Source of the DNA: Trichocoleus sp. FACHB-40
Lineage (GTDB): Bacteria > Cyanobacteriota > Cyanobacteriia > Cyanobacteriales > FACHB-T130
Length of the DNA stretch: 64,000 nucleotides
Reading direction: 5' to 3'
Assembly (NCBI RefSeq): GCF_014695915.1
Contig: NZ_JACJPF010000098.1
Location: 278,508 to 342,507 of the forward strand
The notes under the pieces are model-generated. The model saw nothing but the letters and a program-made list of their open reading frames with translations. It made no database searches and had not been told where the DNA came from. Every line of letters begins with the position of its first letter. Positions within the stretch are counted from its first letter, which is position 1. The position numbers were made by a program, and so were the translations under genes. Below are positions 56,121 to 64,000 of the stretch, piece by piece.

Positions 56121-56189
56121 AAACAAGTTAGAAGTTTTGTTCTAGACGCGATTTATAGCGTCTTGAGGTTTGATCTTGTTAGCTAATAG

Positions 56190-56212
56190 TAGGGTGGGTA
56201 TGACCCGCCCTA
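56190..56212. repeat. Short gggtgggt/acccgccc hairpin
   Basis: tagggtgggt (56190-56199) pairs with acccgcccta (56203-56212) with one mismatch. It lies between the secreted-protein gene and panB and may end the former's transcript. Confidence 0.45.
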
Positions 56213-56236
56213 CCTAACTACTAACTAAAAACTATT

Positions 56237-56785
56237 TCAGCGCTCTGGTCTAATACTTTGCACAAATCTCAGGAAATCTCTAGTTTCCCTGCCGTCTTGA
56301 ATATCTAGGGTACGCACTTTGAAAACCCCTATAGAGCCGTCCGGAAGCTCTACTTCCATTGGTACTGATCTACCAAGACCATAGGCGCTTACTGTCTGCT
56401 CTACCAACGTGCAGGGCATATTAAAAGTACCCATGTTGATTCTACCGTTGTTGGCGCGGTAGTCCCACACCATTACCTTTTCAATTCCAGCAGAGTAGGG
56501 TTGCTGGCAGTAAAATTGATGACTCAAGGCAATCATCCGCGCCATGTGAGCATCATACAAGCGCATCCGACCACCGAAGGCAGAAACGGTAGTATTTCGG
56601 TTAGGAACTTCAAAATAACCCTGGCGCACTCTAGCACTGGCATCAAGGGTGCTTTCGATGCGGATGGTATTAATTGCAATGTCTCCGGGATTGGTAGCCT
56701 GTGCGATCGCGCTTTGACCGATAGTAGATACAGCACCAGCAGCACCAGCAGCAATGGCAATTGTTTTGGCAAGTTTTTTCAGCAT
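56237..56785 (-). CDS. Exported protein of unknown function
   Basis: A 182-aa protein with a clear signal peptide (MLKKLAKTIAIAAGAAGAVS, cleavage near SAIAQA). The mature part of about 150 residues has two Cys (in FYCQQPY and NMPCTLV) that could form a disulfide. No known domain. It lies between the propeller gene and panB on the same strand, 73 bases from the former. Confidence 0.7.
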   Translation of the reverse strand: MLKKLAKTIAIAAGAAGAVSTIGQSAIAQATNPGDIAINTIRIESTLDASARVRQGYFEVPNRNTTVSAFGGRMRLYDAHMARMIALSHQFYCQQPYSAGIEKVMVWDYRANNGRINMGTFNMPCTLVEQTVSAYGLGRSVPMEVELPDGSIGVFKVRTLDIQDGRETRDFLRFVQSIRPER

Positions 56786-56858
56786 GGAAGTGTCAACCTT
56801 AATTAACTAGAAGTCATCGGTATTAAACTTCAACTTCCTGCTGAATTATTCCGTATAG

Positions 56859-58010
56859 CTACGGAGTGAACACTTGCTGGTTGTCCTCGCCACGAACAAA
56901 GGCTAAATGCGGTGTGACGCGCCCGGTTGTCAAGCTGATCCAAGCCAGTCCTTCGCTGGTTCCTACCCACAATTTATTACTGACATCAGCTGCTAGGGAA
57001 AGAATCCGGCTAGAAGGCAGGTTGGCAACTTGATCCAAGACAGCGCCAGTATTGGGATTCAATCTCAGCAGGCCGTTCTCTGTACCTACCCAAACACTGC
57101 GATCTTGTGCAAAGCGCACAGAGGTAACGTTGCGTCCCCGCAATGGGGTTACAGAACGCAACACATCACCTGTTTTGGGATCAATGACTAACAAACTGTT
57201 GGGTGTTCCTGCCCAAATCTTCCCGTCGGAATCTAGGGTGAGGGCTTGTACTGTGGTGCCTGGGATATCTTTCACTCGCTTGAGGATAAAGGCGTTGGCG
57301 GTATTGATTCGCACTAATCCTTCAAGCGTTCCTACCCACAGATGACCTTCTCGATCTAGGGTGAGGGCGTTAGCAGATACTCCGGGTAGCTTTTGTACCG
57401 TTGTCATCAGTAATCCCTGGTCGGGACTGATCATGGCAAGACCGCGATCGCTTCCTACCCACAAATAGCCCCGACGGTCAATTAACAGCGACAATACTCG
57501 ATTAGAAGGTAAGGTGAAATTTTGCGCTGTCACTTCATTACTACGAGGGTCTACCCGTACCAGCCCTTCATAGGTTCCTACCCAAACTCGTCCTACTCGG
57601 TCTTGGGCGATCGCGCCGATGGTGTAGTTGGGCAGACTAATTCGCGCCAAAATGTTGCCAGTGCTGGGATTAATCCGCGTTAAACTCTGCCAGGAACCAA
57701 CCCAGAGACTGCCAGTATACCCAGGCTGCAAGGCAGTGATGCGAAAATCGGCAGGCATTGGGGTTGCCTCTTGTCGTCGGCGTTCCGGAGGCAAGGGTCT
57801 GCGTCCAGGTGGTGCTGATGATGGTGGATAGGTGCGGAGGTCGTCTCCCCGGTCTATCTCGACGGGTTGTTGAGCCAGTACGCGGCTATTATTGGTGTGC
57901 TGTGATTGGATGATTCCCCACAGTGGCAGGCTCACAGAAAGCAGTGTGGCACTGATAAACAAACCAATACGCCTACTCAAGAATGCCATTGCGATCGCGC
58001 CTCTCTTCAT
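56859..58010 (-). CDS. Exported beta-propeller protein with two-component-regulator-type propeller repeats
   Basis: A 383-aa protein with an N-terminal signal or anchor (about 10-35), a Pro/Arg-rich linker, then about seven repeats of the LWVGTxxGL type (LWVGSWQSL, VWVGTYEGL, LWVGSDRGL, LWVGTLEGL, IWAGTPNSL, VWVGTENGL, LWVGTSEGL). This repeat count predicts one complete seven-bladed propeller. In other bacteria such propellers are sensor parts of kinases, but no kinase is attached. Likely outside the membrane; ligand unknown. It is divergent from rbcL. An alternative ATG lies at residue 8. Confidence 0.8.
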   Translation of the reverse strand: MKRGAIAMAFLSRRIGLFISATLLSVSLPLWGIIQSQHTNNSRVLAQQPVEIDRGDDLRTYPPSSAPPGRRPLPPERRRQEATPMPADFRITALQPGYTGSLWVGSWQSLTRINPSTGNILARISLPNYTIGAIAQDRVGRVWVGTYEGLVRVDPRSNEVTAQNFTLPSNRVLSLLIDRRGYLWVGSDRGLAMISPDQGLLMTTVQKLPGVSANALTLDREGHLWVGTLEGLVRINTANAFILKRVKDIPGTTVQALTLDSDGKIWAGTPNSLLVIDPKTGDVLRSVTPLRGRNVTSVRFAQDRSVWVGTENGLLRLNPNTGAVLDQVANLPSSRILSLAADVSNKLWVGTSEGLAWISLTTGRVTPHLAFVRGEDNQQVFTP

Positions 58011-58397
58011 TTGGCTGATATACAGGATTGAATTTACTCTATTTAATCTTGCCTCAGCTACACAATGCTTGCTTTAGTTCCGATAAGTGTCTACCGTTCG
58101 GCTCTTTTGAGCATTGTTATTTTAAAGAAAGTTTATTAATATACAACATTTGGTGCGCGATCGCTTGGCTTGGCTCATAAAAAAAAATATTGAAATTATT
58201 CATTTAGCCAATATGTCAAGGATTTATCTGTAAAAAAATATTACGAATTGTTTTAATAAATAAAAGTTATGGAAGTCAGAAAAAGATTGGAATTTCAACT
58301 TATTACCTTACTGGTATAGTTAAAAAACAATAAAGAAAGATGTACGGGATCGCTCAAAACCCGTAACTACCTTCAGAATTCCCTCAGGAAGGAAGAC
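58011..58397 (+). promoter_or_regulatory. rbcL upstream region
   Basis: 387 bases, strongly AT-rich from 58120. A plausible promoter is TTTCAA (58293-58298) with TATAGT (58315-58320), 16 bases apart. AGGAAGG sits 7-13 bases before the rbcL ATG. One HIP1-like site is near 58157. No repeat or small ORF was seen. Confidence 0.4.
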
Positions 58398-59828
58398 ATG
58401 GCTTACTCTCAAACAAAAACTCAGACGAAGACTGGGTATAAGGCCGGAGTTCAAGATTACAAACTCACCTATTACACCCCAGACTATACCCCCAAAGATA
58501 CTGATGTCTTGGCGGCTTTCCGGGTTACGCCTCAGCCTGGTGTTCCTCCAGAAGAAGCTGGAGCTGCTGTTGCTGCTGAATCTTCCACAGGTACCTGGAC
58601 AACAGTATGGACAGACCTGCTGACAGACCTGGATAGATACAAAGGTCGTTGCTACGACATCGAACCAGTACCAGGCGAAGACAACCAGTATATTTGCTAT
58701 ATTGCTTATCCCCTGGATTTGTTTGAAGAAGGTTCTGTTACCAACTTGTTGACCTCTCTGGTGGGCAACGTGTTTGGTTTCAAAGCCTTACGTGCGCTGC
58801 GCTTGGAAGACTTAAGAATTCCTGTGGCGTACCTCAAAACCTTCCAAGGCCCTCCTCACGGGATTACCGTTGAGCGCGACAAACTGAACAAGTACGGTCG
58901 TCCTTTGCTGGGTTGTACGATTAAGCCGAAGCTCGGTTTATCAGCCAAGAACTACGGTCGTGCCGTCTATGAAGTCCTGCGCGGTGGTTTGGACTTCACC
59001 AAAGACGACGAAAACATTAACTCCCAGCCTTTCATGCGCTGGCGCGATCGCTTCCTGTTTGTACAAGAAGCCATTGAAAAAGCTCAAGCTGAAACAGGTG
59101 AAATCAAAGGTCACTACCTAAACGTGACTGCTCCCACCTGCGAAGAAATGATGGAACGGGCTGAATTCGCTAAGGAAATCGGCACCCCAATCATCATGCA
59201 CGACTACCTGACGGGTGGCTTCACCGCTAACACCACCCTCGCCAAATGGTGCCGCCGTAACGGTATTCTGCTGCACATTCACCGCGCTATGCACGCCGTG
59301 ATCGACCGTCAGAAGAACCACGGTATCCACTTCCGCGTATTGGCTAAGTGCTTGCGGATGTCTGGTGGCGACCACCTCCACTCCGGTACCGTTGTCGGTA
59401 AACTGGAAGGCGAAAAAGGCATCACGATGGGCTTCGTAGACTTGATGCGCGAAGACCACATCGAACAAGACCGCGCACGGGGTATCTTCTTCACTCAAGA
59501 CTGGGCTTCTATGCCTGGTGTGATGCCCGTAGCTTCCGGTGGTATCCACGTATGGCATATGCCTGCGCTGGTTGAAATCTTCGGCGATGATTCCTGCCTG
59601 CAATTCGGCGGCGGCACCTTGGGACACCCTTGGGGTAATGCTCCTGGCGCTACTGCCAACCGTGTTGCCTTGGAAGCTTGTGTCCAAGCTCGTAACGAAG
59701 GACGCAACCTGATGCGCGAAGGCGGCGACGTGATCCGCGAAGCTTGCAAGTGGAGTCCAGAGTTGGCTGTTGCTTGCGAACTTTGGAAGGAAATCAAGTT
59801 CGAGTTCGAGGCAATGGACACTCTGTAA
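58398..59828 (+). CDS. rbcL: Ribulose-1,5-bisphosphate carboxylase/oxygenase large subunit (form IB)
   Basis: Fixes CO2 onto ribulose bisphosphate inside carboxysomes. The 476-aa length is the cyanobacterial norm. The carbamylated lysine is Lys202 in [10 protein letters not shown], the loop 6 Lys is in GKLEGEKG, and [10 protein letters not shown] and GGIHVWHMP are present, so it is catalytically complete. The protein is of the green form IB type, consistent with a beta-cyanobacterium. First gene of rbcLXS. Confidence 0.99.
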   Translation: MAYSQTKTQTKTGYKAGVQDYKLTYYTPDYTPKDTDVLAAFRVTPQPGVPPEEAGAAVAAESSTGTWTTVWTDLLTDLDRYKGRCYDIEPVPGEDNQYICYIAYPLDLFEEGSVTNLLTSLVGNVFGFKALRALRLEDLRIPVAYLKTFQGPPHGITVERDKLNKYGRPLLGCTIKPKLGLSAKNYGRAVYEVLRGGLDFTKDDENINSQPFMRWRDRFLFVQEAIEKAQAETGEIKGHYLNVTAPTCEEMMERAEFAKEIGTPIIMHDYLTGGFTANTTLAKWCRRNGILLHIHRAMHAVIDRQKNHGIHFRVLAKCLRMSGGDHLHSGTVVGKLEGEKGITMGFVDLMREDHIEQDRARGIFFTQDWASMPGVMPVASGGIHVWHMPALVEIFGDDSCLQFGGGTLGHPWGNAPGATANRVALEACVQARNEGRNLMREGGDVIREACKWSPELAVACELWKEIKFEFEAMDTL

Positions 59829-59914
59829 TCAATTTTGGATTACGGATTTTGAAGCGATTTTTGGGGAGATTGATTCTTCCCAAAAGATCGCGTGATTTTG
59901 GATTAACCTAATAG

Positions 59915-59942
59915 AATCCAAAATCCAAAATCTAAAATCTAA
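59915..59942 (+). repeat. Four tandem heptamers between rbcL and rbcX
   Basis: Two AATCCAA and two AATCTAA units in a row. Short tandem heptamers of this type are known in cyanobacterial rbcLX spacers and vary between strains. Confidence 0.75.
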
Positions 59943-59965
59943 AATTGCTGTGGCTGGGGTCAAAA

Positions 59966-60364
59966 ATGGATCTCAAACAAGTTGCCAAAGACACTGCTAA
60001 GACGCTGATTAGCTACTTGACTTATCAAGCAGTGAAAATTACTGTCGCTCAGTTGAGCGAAACAAATCCTCCTTCGGCAATCTGGCTGAGTAACTTTTCC
60101 TCAACGGGCAAAATCCAAGATGGAGAAGCTTACTTACTGGAATTAATCCGGGAGAAACCAGACATCGCATTGCGGATTCTGACCGTGCGTCAGCATCTAG
60201 CAGAAGAAGTAGCAGACTTTTTGCCTGAGATGGTTCGTGCTGGCATTCAGCAGTCTAATGTGGAATATCGGCGTCAGCATTTGGAGCGAATTACGCAATT
60301 CAATTTACCTGATCCCAGTTCCCAGCCCGAACCGCAAACCGATGCACCAGGCGAGCCTGGATAA
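59966..60364 (+). CDS. rbcX: Rubisco assembly chaperone RbcX
   Basis: A 132-aa helical chaperone that binds the C-terminal tail of RbcL and holds the dimer until RbcS or later steps complete the holoenzyme. It begins MDLKQVAKDTAKTLISYLTYQ, the conserved start, so ATG 59966 is chosen over TTG 59945. The family middle and late blocks LSETNPPSAIWL and REKPDIALRILTVRQHLAEE are present; the tail is Pro/Glu-rich and variable. Confidence 0.97.
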   Translation: MDLKQVAKDTAKTLISYLTYQAVKITVAQLSETNPPSAIWLSNFSSTGKIQDGEAYLLELIREKPDIALRILTVRQHLAEEVADFLPEMVRAGIQQSNVEYRRQHLERITQFNLPDPSSQPEPQTDAPGEPG

Positions 60365-60428
60365 CCTCGATTGTTAGCTGACAGAACTTTCAGCAGACAT
60401 ACACACAAGGAAACTATTCACACCAACC

Positions 60429-60764
60429 ATGAGAACTTTACCTAAAGAGCGTCGTTACGAAACCCTCTCCTACTTGCCACCGCTCAGCGATGCCCAAATT
60501 AGCAGACAAGTTCAATACATTCTCGACCAAGGTTATATCCCAGCCGTAGAATTTAGCGAAGAGTCTAACCCAGAACAGCACTACTGGACGCTGTGGAAAC
60601 TGCCTCTGTTCAATGCAGGCTCCACACAAGAAGTTCTCAATGAAGTAAAAGCTTGCCGTTCTGAGTATTCCGCCGGCTACATCCGTGTAGTAGGTTTTGA
60701 TAACGTGAAGCAGTGCCAAGTTCTCAGCTTCATCGTTTCCAAGCCCAACCAAAGAGGCTATTAA
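60429..60764 (+). CDS. rbcS: Ribulose-1,5-bisphosphate carboxylase/oxygenase small subunit
   Basis: The 111-aa small subunit completes the L8S8 enzyme. It begins [19 protein letters not shown] and holds [10 protein letters not shown] and the late [10 protein letters not shown] block. Cyanobacterial length, without the hairpin insertion of plant proteins. An AAGGA lies about 20 bases before the ATG, farther than usual. It is followed by two terminators in a row. Confidence 0.98.
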   Translation: MRTLPKERRYETLSYLPPLSDAQISRQVQYILDQGYIPAVEFSEESNPEQHYWTLWKLPLFNAGSTQEVLNEVKACRSEYSAGYIRVVGFDNVKQCQVLSFIVSKPNQRGY

Positions 60765-60778
60765 TACGGCAATCATGT

Positions 60779-60812
60779 AAAAAGAAAAAATCATTTTAGA
60801 TTTTTTCTTTTT
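60779..60812 (+). terminator. First terminator of the rbc operon
   Basis: A 14-bp perfect A/T-rich stem (60779-60792 with 60799-60812) directly after rbcS; the right arm itself forms the U-rich run. Confidence 0.75.
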
Positions 60813-60843
60813 GCTTTTGCAATGCGCTCGTAAATTATTCAAG

Positions 60844-60877
60844 AAAGGAGAGGTAGATAAGTTTACCTCTCCTTTTT
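60844..60877 (+). terminator. Second terminator of the rbc operon
   Basis: A 12-bp perfect stem (aaaggagaggta, 60844-60855, with 60864-60875) followed by TT and more T-rich sequence. Together with the one upstream it makes a tandem stop for a highly expressed operon. Confidence 0.8.
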
Positions 60878-61044
60878 GTTGGAAATTAGGAGTGCGCTTC
60901 CATATAAGGGTTTTGGGTGTTTGTGGGAATTAATCTACAAATATGTTGGGTAGGCTGCATTATCTTATAAGAAACCGTATTGCGATCGCCCTCACTTCCA
61001 ACAGTTGATATCCTGTAAAGTATCCGTAGCGCCAGATATCAGTC

Positions 61045-61839
61045 GTGACTAGCTTTCCTCACTCAATAGCTCAATCCGATCCGCCTCTTTCACCCCGGCA
61101 AACTTTGCCGACGATGTACGATCTGCCTAGCGAAGACCCAGAGGAACCTGGTTTGCCTGACGAATATCACGAATTTCAGCCCCCGATGCTGCCCCAAACC
61201 TTCCAGCCGTCTAACTACGATCCGGAGGAGGTTTTTGTTGGTGCTGACCTAAACCTATACTATGACTGGCATCATCCCAACTGGTACAAACGTCCCGACT
61301 GGTTTGCAGTTGTGGGAGTTTCTCGACTCTACGAAGGTCGCGACTTGCGGATGAGTTACGTTATGTGGCAAGAACAAGTCAGTCCGTTTGTCGTAGTTGA
61401 ATTATTGTCCCCCGGTACGGAAGATGATCGCGAAGCGTATGCCCAAAGGGCTATAGACTTGGGTAGGACATTCCAAACAGGAAAACCGCCGACTAAATGG
61501 CAAGTTTACGAACAAATTCTCCGCGTTCCTTATTACTTTGTTTTCAGTCGCTACACGAATGAAGTTCAAGCCTTTCATTTAGTTGGGGGTCACTACGAAT
61601 CCATGACCCCAGAAAGCGATCGCTTTTCGGTTCCAGAACTAGGACTAAGTTTAGGTTTGTGGGAAGGTAGTTACGAACGCATCAACCGCGTTTGGTTGCG
61701 CTGGTTTACACAGTCTGGTGAAATGATTCTAACTCCAGAAGAGAATGCGATCGCTTCTTTTCCAGCCGCCCAAACTAAAGCAGAACTGCTAGCAGCAAAA
61801 CTACGCGAGTTGGGTATTGATCCAGATCAATTGAGTTAA
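61045..61839 (+). CDS. Uma2 family (DUF820) putative PD-(D/E)XK nuclease
   Basis: A 264-aa member of a family hugely expanded in cyanobacteria, with a restriction-endonuclease-like fold; cellular role unknown. PD-(D/E)XK elements: the Asp in RPDWFAVVGV and the Glu in FVVVELLSPGTEDD. The C-terminal region (QTKAELLAAKLRELGIDPDQL) is a common helical tail in the family. The GTG start at 61045 fits the proline-rich N-terminus; ATG 61114 is an alternative. Confidence 0.82.
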   Translation: MTSFPHSIAQSDPPLSPRQTLPTMYDLPSEDPEEPGLPDEYHEFQPPMLPQTFQPSNYDPEEVFVGADLNLYYDWHHPNWYKRPDWFAVVGVSRLYEGRDLRMSYVMWQEQVSPFVVVELLSPGTEDDREAYAQRAIDLGRTFQTGKPPTKWQVYEQILRVPYYFVFSRYTNEVQAFHLVGGHYESMTPESDRFSVPELGLSLGLWEGSYERINRVWLRWFTQSGEMILTPEENAIASFPAAQTKAELLAAKLRELGIDPDQLS

Positions 61840-61879
61840 ATAATAGGCGTAATATCCCTTATTTAAACAGGAAAAAATA

Positions 61880-61926
61880 GATGCGATCGCTATTTTTATT
61901 GATGAGAAGATGAGAGCGATCGCATC
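61880..61926. repeat. HIP1-based hairpin in a HIP1-rich spacer
   Basis: gatgcgatcgct (61880-61891) and its complement (61915-61926) form a 12-bp stem. Two more HIP1 octamers follow by about 62000, giving four in about 120 bases of non-coding DNA before the dynamin-like gene. Confidence 0.6.
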
Positions 61927-62093
61927 TCCATATGATTATTTTTAGGTTATGGAGCGAAAACGCGATCGCCTTGGAGTGATTATAAAAGTGCGATCGCGCC
62001 TTTTCATCTCAGTAAAAATACCCTTCCCATACTTTTTGGTGTCGTTTAAGCTGTTGCTAACGTTCGCTCTTCTCACTTAAAAATCATCAAAGT

Positions 62094-63584
62094 ATGTCTT
62101 CTCAACAGTTTCAGGAAACACACGAAAGTATCTACAGGGCTGGTACGCGCCTGTGGCAGTACCTTCAAGAACTTCGAGCTGGACGACTCAGTGAAGGATA
62201 TGATACGAAAGGATTACAGAGTGTTGAGGATGATATCAAGAAAGCCCTGAATGCTTTAAAGGAGCAGAAGTATCAGGTAGCTGTTATTGCAGCCATGAAA
62301 GCTGGTAAGAGTACCTTTCTCAATGCTCTAATTGGGGCTGATATTTTAGCAAGCGAATCAGAAGCCTGTACCGTATGTCGCACAGATATTCGTCCGATTG
62401 ATCCACAGGCTACGCCAAGACTTTTGGAGTACAGAGAAGGGCAAAGGAAATCAATTGCGATCGCTGAAGGTGAGGCTGGAGTAATTCGGCAAAAATTCCT
62501 AGATCGTACCCACGAGCTTAGGACTACAGCTAATAGCGATAATACAACACGCTTTGAGCTACAGCATCCTATTGAAGCAATTAGCAAACTTTCATCTCTG
62601 ACGGGCTTTACTTTAGTTGACACTCCTGGCCCTAACGAGTGGGAATCTGCGAGTTTCAGCACAGTGGCACTTAAGCAGACAGCTTTGGAAGCACTGCGAA
62701 CCTGTGATGCGATTTTATTTGTTTTGGATTACTCCTCATTCAAGGACAATACTAATTCTGAGCTACTTCAAGACTTAATCGAACAGCGCGGAGAGTTTCT
62801 AGCACAAAATACTGGAAAAATTTACTTTATTCTGAACAAAGTTGACCGAAAAGCAGAGGGCGATCGCGATATAGAAAACGTAATAGCAGATTTGAGAAAA
62901 GCTTTGATTGGTTTTGGCATTCCAGAGCCAATCATTTATCCAGCAAGTGCATGGCAAGGATTGTTAGCCAAACTCATCTTGCAAAATACAGCAACAGATA
63001 GTCACATAAAGAATTTCAAAAGATTCTTTAGTGCCAGATATGCTACAGAAAATGAGGAAGGCGATCTAGTAACCCCGGCTCCTCGTAAAATTGCACCACA
63101 AGCTTTAGAAGATAGTAACATCTCTCGAATTGAACAGTCTGTAATTCAAACTGTTGTTCAGAACTCTGGATGGAACCTTTTAAATGATGTTTTGGCAAAA
63201 CTTGATAAAGCTGCTAAAGCGATAGAAGATACTCTAAATACACAAATCAGCGGTTGGGAGATGGAGCTGGAAACTCTCAAAGAAAAAGTAGAAGAGTACC
63301 GTAAACGTGCCGAGTCTAGCAAAAGAAAAGTTGAAGTTGTAAAGAAGTCCGTAGATGGACAAAAACAAATACTAATCAAAGGATTTGAGCGAGGAATCAA
63401 TATTTTCGCTAAGGGTGCTAAAGCCAATATACAAGAGGAATTTGAGAAGATTGCCGATTCCAGGTCTAGCAAATCTGTAAAACCCACAACAAAAAAAACT
63501 CGTCAACAAGTATCAAATCGGACAGATAACGATATCAACTGGGAAGTTATTTGGCGAGAGATAAGCTGTTCAGCATTTAAATAA
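62094..63584 (+). CDS. Dynamin-like GTPase, probably truncated by an IS insertion
   Basis: A bacterial dynamin-family protein, thought to remodel membranes. It has a GTPase domain: P-loop AMKAGKSTFLNALIG (about 64-78), a switch region ESEACTVCRTDI, G3 VDTPGPNEW and G4 NKVDR. Then comes a long coiled-coil stalk start (about 380-440). The frame stops at residue 496 with WEVIWREISCSAFK, whereas relatives run to about 700 residues or more. A transposase of IS630 type begins 40 bases after the stop, so the last residues are probably encoded by the IS end and the rest of the gene may lie beyond the window. Confidence 0.75.
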   Translation: MSSQQFQETHESIYRAGTRLWQYLQELRAGRLSEGYDTKGLQSVEDDIKKALNALKEQKYQVAVIAAMKAGKSTFLNALIGADILASESEACTVCRTDIRPIDPQATPRLLEYREGQRKSIAIAEGEAGVIRQKFLDRTHELRTTANSDNTTRFELQHPIEAISKLSSLTGFTLVDTPGPNEWESASFSTVALKQTALEALRTCDAILFVLDYSSFKDNTNSELLQDLIEQRGEFLAQNTGKIYFILNKVDRKAEGDRDIENVIADLRKALIGFGIPEPIIYPASAWQGLLAKLILQNTATDSHIKNFKRFFSARYATENEEGDLVTPAPRKIAPQALEDSNISRIEQSVIQTVVQNSGWNLLNDVLAKLDKAAKAIEDTLNTQISGWEMELETLKEKVEEYRKRAESSKRKVEVVKKSVDGQKQILIKGFERGINIFAKGAKANIQEEFEKIADSRSSKSVKPTTKKTRQQVSNRTDNDINWEVIWREISCSAFK

Positions 63585-64000
63585 AGTATAATCCGAAAGT
63601 AAATTTAGTCTAACAAGTGAAAGATGCCAGCGAAAAATTATCTCAATCAAGAGCAAGTAGAGAAACTACAAAAAGCATTAAAGGAAGAGGATAATGGACA
63701 TATCCGAGAAAGAATTCTCATGCTATTGCTGCTTAATGATGGAAAAACGCAAGCTAAAATTGCCGAGTTTTTGGGTTGTTCAATAAATAAAGTGTCTTAC
63801 TGGTGTATTCATGGAGATCCAGACAATTTAGAAAGTTTAAAAGATGAGAGGATGAGGGGGAACCATAAAAAAGCTACAGATAAATATATAGAAATCCTCT
63901 TAGAAACTATAGATAAAGAGCCAGAAGAATTAGGATACGACTTTGGCAGATGGACAGCGCAAAGATTAGCAACATATTTAGAAAGCATAACTGGGATTCA
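63563..64000 (+). mobile_element. IS630-type insertion sequence, left part
   Basis: IS630 elements insert at TA dinucleotides. A TA at 63562-63563 lies where the dynamin-like coding sequence stops looking like its family, followed by agctgttcagcatttaaat, a plausible terminal repeat. The transposase starts at 63624. The right end is outside the window, so the left boundary is inferred. Confidence 0.5.
63624..64000 (+). CDS. IS630 family transposase, N-terminal part (runs off window)
   Basis: The frame from ATG 63624 is open to the window end (125 codons). It starts MPAKNYLNQEQVEKLQKALK, has a helix-turn-helix (TQAKIAEFLGCSINKVSYW) and then the winged region ending LGYDFGRWTAQRLATYLE, a standard IS630 N-terminal layout. 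The DDE catalytic domain would follow beyond the window. Lower GC than neighbouring genes. Confidence 0.85.
   Translation, partial: MPAKNYLNQEQVEKLQKALKEEDNGHIRERILMLLLLNDGKTQAKIAEFLGCSINKVSYWCIHGDPDNLESLKDERMRGNHKKATDKYIEILLETIDKEPEELGYDFGRWTAQRLATYLESITGI

Noticed and set aside
59118..59687. 189-codon minus-strand frame inside rbcL
   Set aside because: It lies fully within the strongly conserved rbcL and has no recognisable content; GC-rich codon shadow.

Overview
This window is cyanobacterial chromosome. The direct signs are form I Rubisco in the order rbcL-rbcX-rbcS, the b6f subunit gene petG, a cytochrome cM gene, a Ycf51 protein, and very frequent HIP1 octamers (GCGATCGC) inside and between genes on both strands. 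Heptamer tandem repeats and palindromic intergenic elements point to a filamentous, repeat-rich lineage (Oscillatoriales or Nostocales type). I cannot name the species from the sequence.

Layout. 1-5 kb: DAHP synthase, a divergent TrpD-like phosphoribosyltransferase and topoisomerase I, separated by copies of a hairpin repeat. 5.5-21.1 kb: a signalling and accessory region. It holds a 1192-aa GAF/LOV/PAS hybrid histidine kinase, a methyltransferase-TPR-OGT fusion, glycolate dehydrogenase GlcD, an HD phosphohydrolase, and a minus-strand group made of a KaiC-like double ATPase flanked by two related histidine kinases. 21.5-31 kb: dxs, mtnA, an acyltransferase, a patatin-like lipase and an MsbA-type ABC exporter, with several palindromic repeats. 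31-35.4 kb: cytM, petG, rsmD, hisH, a pyroglutamyl-peptidase-like gene and a DUF3370 gene. 35.6-41.0 kb: a guanidine utilisation operon (guanidine-I riboswitch, Ni-dependent guanidine hydrolase GdmH, two HypA/HypB-like nickel chaperones, three-gene ABC importer). 41-51.8 kb: aminotransferase, GldA-like dehydrogenase, ycf51-sufU, a TPR-CHAT protease-like gene whose hemagglutinin-type 5' part has decayed, a second DUF3370 gene, DedA and ahcY. 52-58 kb: an MscS channel, small conserved unknowns, panB and two exported proteins. 58.4-60.9 kb: rbcLXS with two strong terminators. 61-64 kb: a Uma2 protein, a dynamin-like GTPase that looks cut short, and the start of an IS630-type element that runs off the window.

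How genes work together. The guanidine operon is the clearest complete pathway: guanidine is sensed by the leader RNA, imported, and hydrolysed to urea and ammonia by an enzyme loaded with nickel by the dedicated chaperones. It matches a system already described in cyanobacteria. GlcD and Rubisco belong to the same photorespiratory carbon economy but are not linked here. ahcY and mtnA serve the methionine/SAM cycle from separate loci. The best candidate for something poorly described is the KaiC-like ATPase with its two sister kinases, in which the KaiC phospho-Ser is kept and the neighbouring phospho-Thr is Tyr. The CHAT pseudogene front end, the heptamer expansion inside an ABC transporter and the interrupted dynamin gene show recent genome decay and repeat activity. 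I saw no tRNA, rRNA or CRISPR array.
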